Assembly (NCBI GenBank): GCA_000697475.1 | Contig: JNEU01001161.1 | Coordinates: 124,001-188,000, forward strand | Length of the DNA stretch: 64,000 nt | Direction: 5' to 3' | Source: Lichtheimia corymbifera B2541 | Taxonomy: Eukaryota; Mucoromycota; Mucoromycetes; Mucorales; Lichtheimiaceae | In this document: in pieces, positions 62,600-64,000 of the stretch | Layout of the letters: each line of letters opens with the position of its first letter | Position numbering within the stretch: the first letter of the stretch is position 1 | Notes under the pieces: model-generated | What the model was told of the DNA's origin: nothing | The model's input: the letters and a program-made list of their open reading frames with translations, nothing else | Database searches by the model: none | Translations under genes and position numbers: made by a program

Positions 62600-62708
62600 G
62601 AGATTGCCCACCACGAACCTGAAACTTTCACACAACATCCTTTCGACCACGCCGAGCAATTTCGTTCTCACAAAGTCCCCAGAGTTCATTATGAAAACAT
62701 TGAATGTA
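62600..62708 (+). repeat. Repeat unit 3 of the 62-63 kb array
   Basis: Carries GAGATTGCCCACCACGAACC, TGAAACTTTCAC and TTCATTATGAAAACATTGAA. The minus-strand translation reads FIMNSGDFVRTKLLGVVERM. Confidence 0.7.
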
Positions 62709-62761
62709 GGAGAGACGACGAAGGGATGGTAACATAAATAGGATGTACGGCCGTGCGCGCC

Positions 62762-62860
62762 GATATTGCCCATCGCGACCCCGAAACTTGGTCAGGAAGT
62801 CTCGGGCATGCTGATCAACATCGTTCTCATAACGCCTCTACACACCATTATGGCGATTTA
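62762..62860 (+). repeat. Repeat unit 4 of the 62-63 kb array
   Basis: Carries GATATTGCCCATCGCGACC, CCGAAACTTGGTCAGGAAG and ATGCTGATCAACATCGTTCT. It is joined directly to the flank sequence GAGATACAGGCACCTT. Confidence 0.7.
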
Positions 62861-62935
62861 GAGATACAGGCACCTTTATGTTTTTATTATGCTGTAAGTG
62901 TGATGCTATATGACAAGTGGTCTTTGCTCATTCTG
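62858..62935 (+). repeat. Flank sequence A (+ copy), left arm of an outer inverted repeat
   Basis: Begins GAGATACAGGCACCTT and holds GATGCTATATGACAAGTGG. It pairs in inverted orientation with 63014-63090. Confidence 0.8.
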
Positions 62936-63010
62936 GAGTATTGGAATCTCATAGAGCGGAAGGTGCGCAGGGCCGTGCTTGTGTAACAAAGCTCATTTGC
63001 ATGATACGTC

Positions 63011-63454
63011 ACAATGAACAAACACCACTTGTCATATAGCATCACGTTTACAGCAAATGTAAAACGTAAAGGTGCCTGTATCTCTAAACTTTACAATGAA
63101 ACGTGGGGTCTTCAATCGAACAATATTGCTCGGCTGGGTGAAGCGCACCTTGGGTGCAAGTTTCACGATCAAACTCGACGATCCTAGATTTCGCAATGTC
63201 ACCACCAGCCTGGTCGAAAAAAATTCAAGAGGTCGGCCTCAAGTTCAACTTTGGCTGGTGGTGACATTGGGTGAATCTAAGAATGGCGACGACGATCGTG
63301 AAACTTGCACCCAAGGTGCGCTTGACCCCGACGAGCAACTTTGTTCGATTGAAGAGCTCACGTTTCATTGTAGAATTTAAAGATACAGGCACCTTCATGT
63401 TTTACATATGCTGTAAGCGTGATGCTATATGACAGTTAGTCTTTGTTCATTGTC
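63011..63454. repeat. About 445-bp imperfect palindrome (foldback element)
   Basis: The left arm 63011-63209 and right arm 63253-63454 are inverted copies, with a spacer of about 43 bp. Matching landmarks: CATATAGCATCACG at 63035 with CGTGATGCTATATG at 63418; AAAGGTGCCTGTATCT with AGATACAGGCACCTT; CACCTTGGGTGCAAGTTTCACGATC with its reverse; and ATGTCACCACCAGCC with GGCTGGTGGTGACAT. It contains one repeat unit per arm. No transposase frame is present, so it is non-autonomous or a recombination product. Confidence 0.85.
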
Positions 63455-64000
63455 AAGTAGCTTGAGCCTAATAGAGCCAAAGATGCAGAGAGGCGTGTTT
63501 ATGTAGCACATCTGATTGGGGTGAACAGAAAGTGCGAATGGATGATAGTTACTGGACAATACAATAACGGTCATACATTGGCAGCGTGAATGTACGTTTC
63601 AGGAAACTAAGTACCAACGTTTTTATCATCCAATTTTACGCTCATCAGTAACGCGTGCATCAACGCCCAAAATTGTCGCTGTACATCATAAGCGTGATCC
63701 ATGACGTATGTCCTTGGATATAGCTTTGGCTATTGCCAACTTTCAATAAACACAAGGTTGAAAACTGCTAGATATGATGAACGAGGAGTCAAAACGAGAG
63801 TTAAAGTCGTAAATAATCAAAAAAGACAATGAGCAAATGTAAATCCACTTTACACGTGTAACATGGTCTTGTGTTACGTCGAGCTTTTTATTCAACAATG
63901 CCCGTCATTCATTGGCTACGAAGTATTTTGGCACTGGTGTTGTCATTGTTGGCGGTAAATCTCTAAGGAGCGAGGGGTATTGCCAATGGATGGCTTTAGG
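63455..64000. other. Right-edge sequence, nothing recognised
   Basis: AT-rich, no motif-bearing frame and no obvious repeat. It may hold the promoter or end of a gene to the right. Confidence 0.4.

Noticed and set aside
62442..62732. 96-codon ORF over repeat units 2 and 3 as a gene
   Set aside because: It simply spans two repeat units; stops interrupt the same frame in neighbouring units.

Overview
The window looks like nuclear DNA of a filamentous early-diverging fungus, most likely Mucoromycota (Mucorales-like). Genes are dense, carry many 50-60 bp GT-AG introns with GTAAGT-type donors, and encode fungal proteins: a membrane-anchored GH5 exo-beta-glucanase, a PHO80-type cyclin, COX17, UPS2, YPQ1 and an alpha-arrestin. 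No rRNA, tRNA, CRISPR array or intact autonomous transposon was seen. Gene models were built by hand by joining exons at GT-AG (in three cases GC-AG) sites that keep the frame and family motifs. They are predictions without transcript support.

Layout. 0-9.3 kb: a folliculin-interacting (FNIP/Lst4) gene running off the left edge, divergent from a small TFIIS-central-domain gene; a secreted FAS1 protein with very large GQQQP repeats; and an NTF2-like protein. 9.5-14.7 kb: a GH5 glucanase, then about 3.5 kb with no supported gene. 14.7-26.6 kb: a cationic amino-acid transporter, COX17, a HAD/Swiss-Army-Knife protein, a STE20/FRAY kinase, a BAG co-chaperone and SMU1. 27.9-36.4 kb: a PHD-finger protein, a small GAT-like protein, an unknown Q/S-rich protein, IRC3 helicase and a FAM210/DUF1279 protein. 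36.8-38.0 kb: a cryptic multi-exon gene with two in-frame stops, probably a pseudogene. 38.4-49 kb: a PQ-loop transporter, DCN1, cytosolic aspartate aminotransferase, a PHO80-like cyclin and an alpha-arrestin. 50.5-57.5 kb: an unknown six-exon gene, an LRR protein, choline kinase and UPS2. 58.5-60.5 kb: a HET-domain-like gene whose 3' continuation has decayed. 60.6-63.5 kb: a gene-poor tract with tandem and inverted copies of a diverged repeat whose copies share a translatable frame.

The genes are mostly housekeeping and do not form one pathway. Loose themes are nutrient and TORC1 signalling (FNIP, amino-acid transporter, PQ-loop transporter, arrestin, PHO80-like cyclin), mitochondria (COX17, IRC3, FAM210-like, UPS2), cell wall/secretion (FAS1 protein, GH5) and phospholipid supply (choline kinase, UPS2). 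The most unusual parts are the repeat tract next to the eroding HET gene, the homogenised 75-bp repeat inside the FAS1 gene, the RFx[VIL] motifs in the FRAY kinase, and the GC-AG introns and micro-exons.
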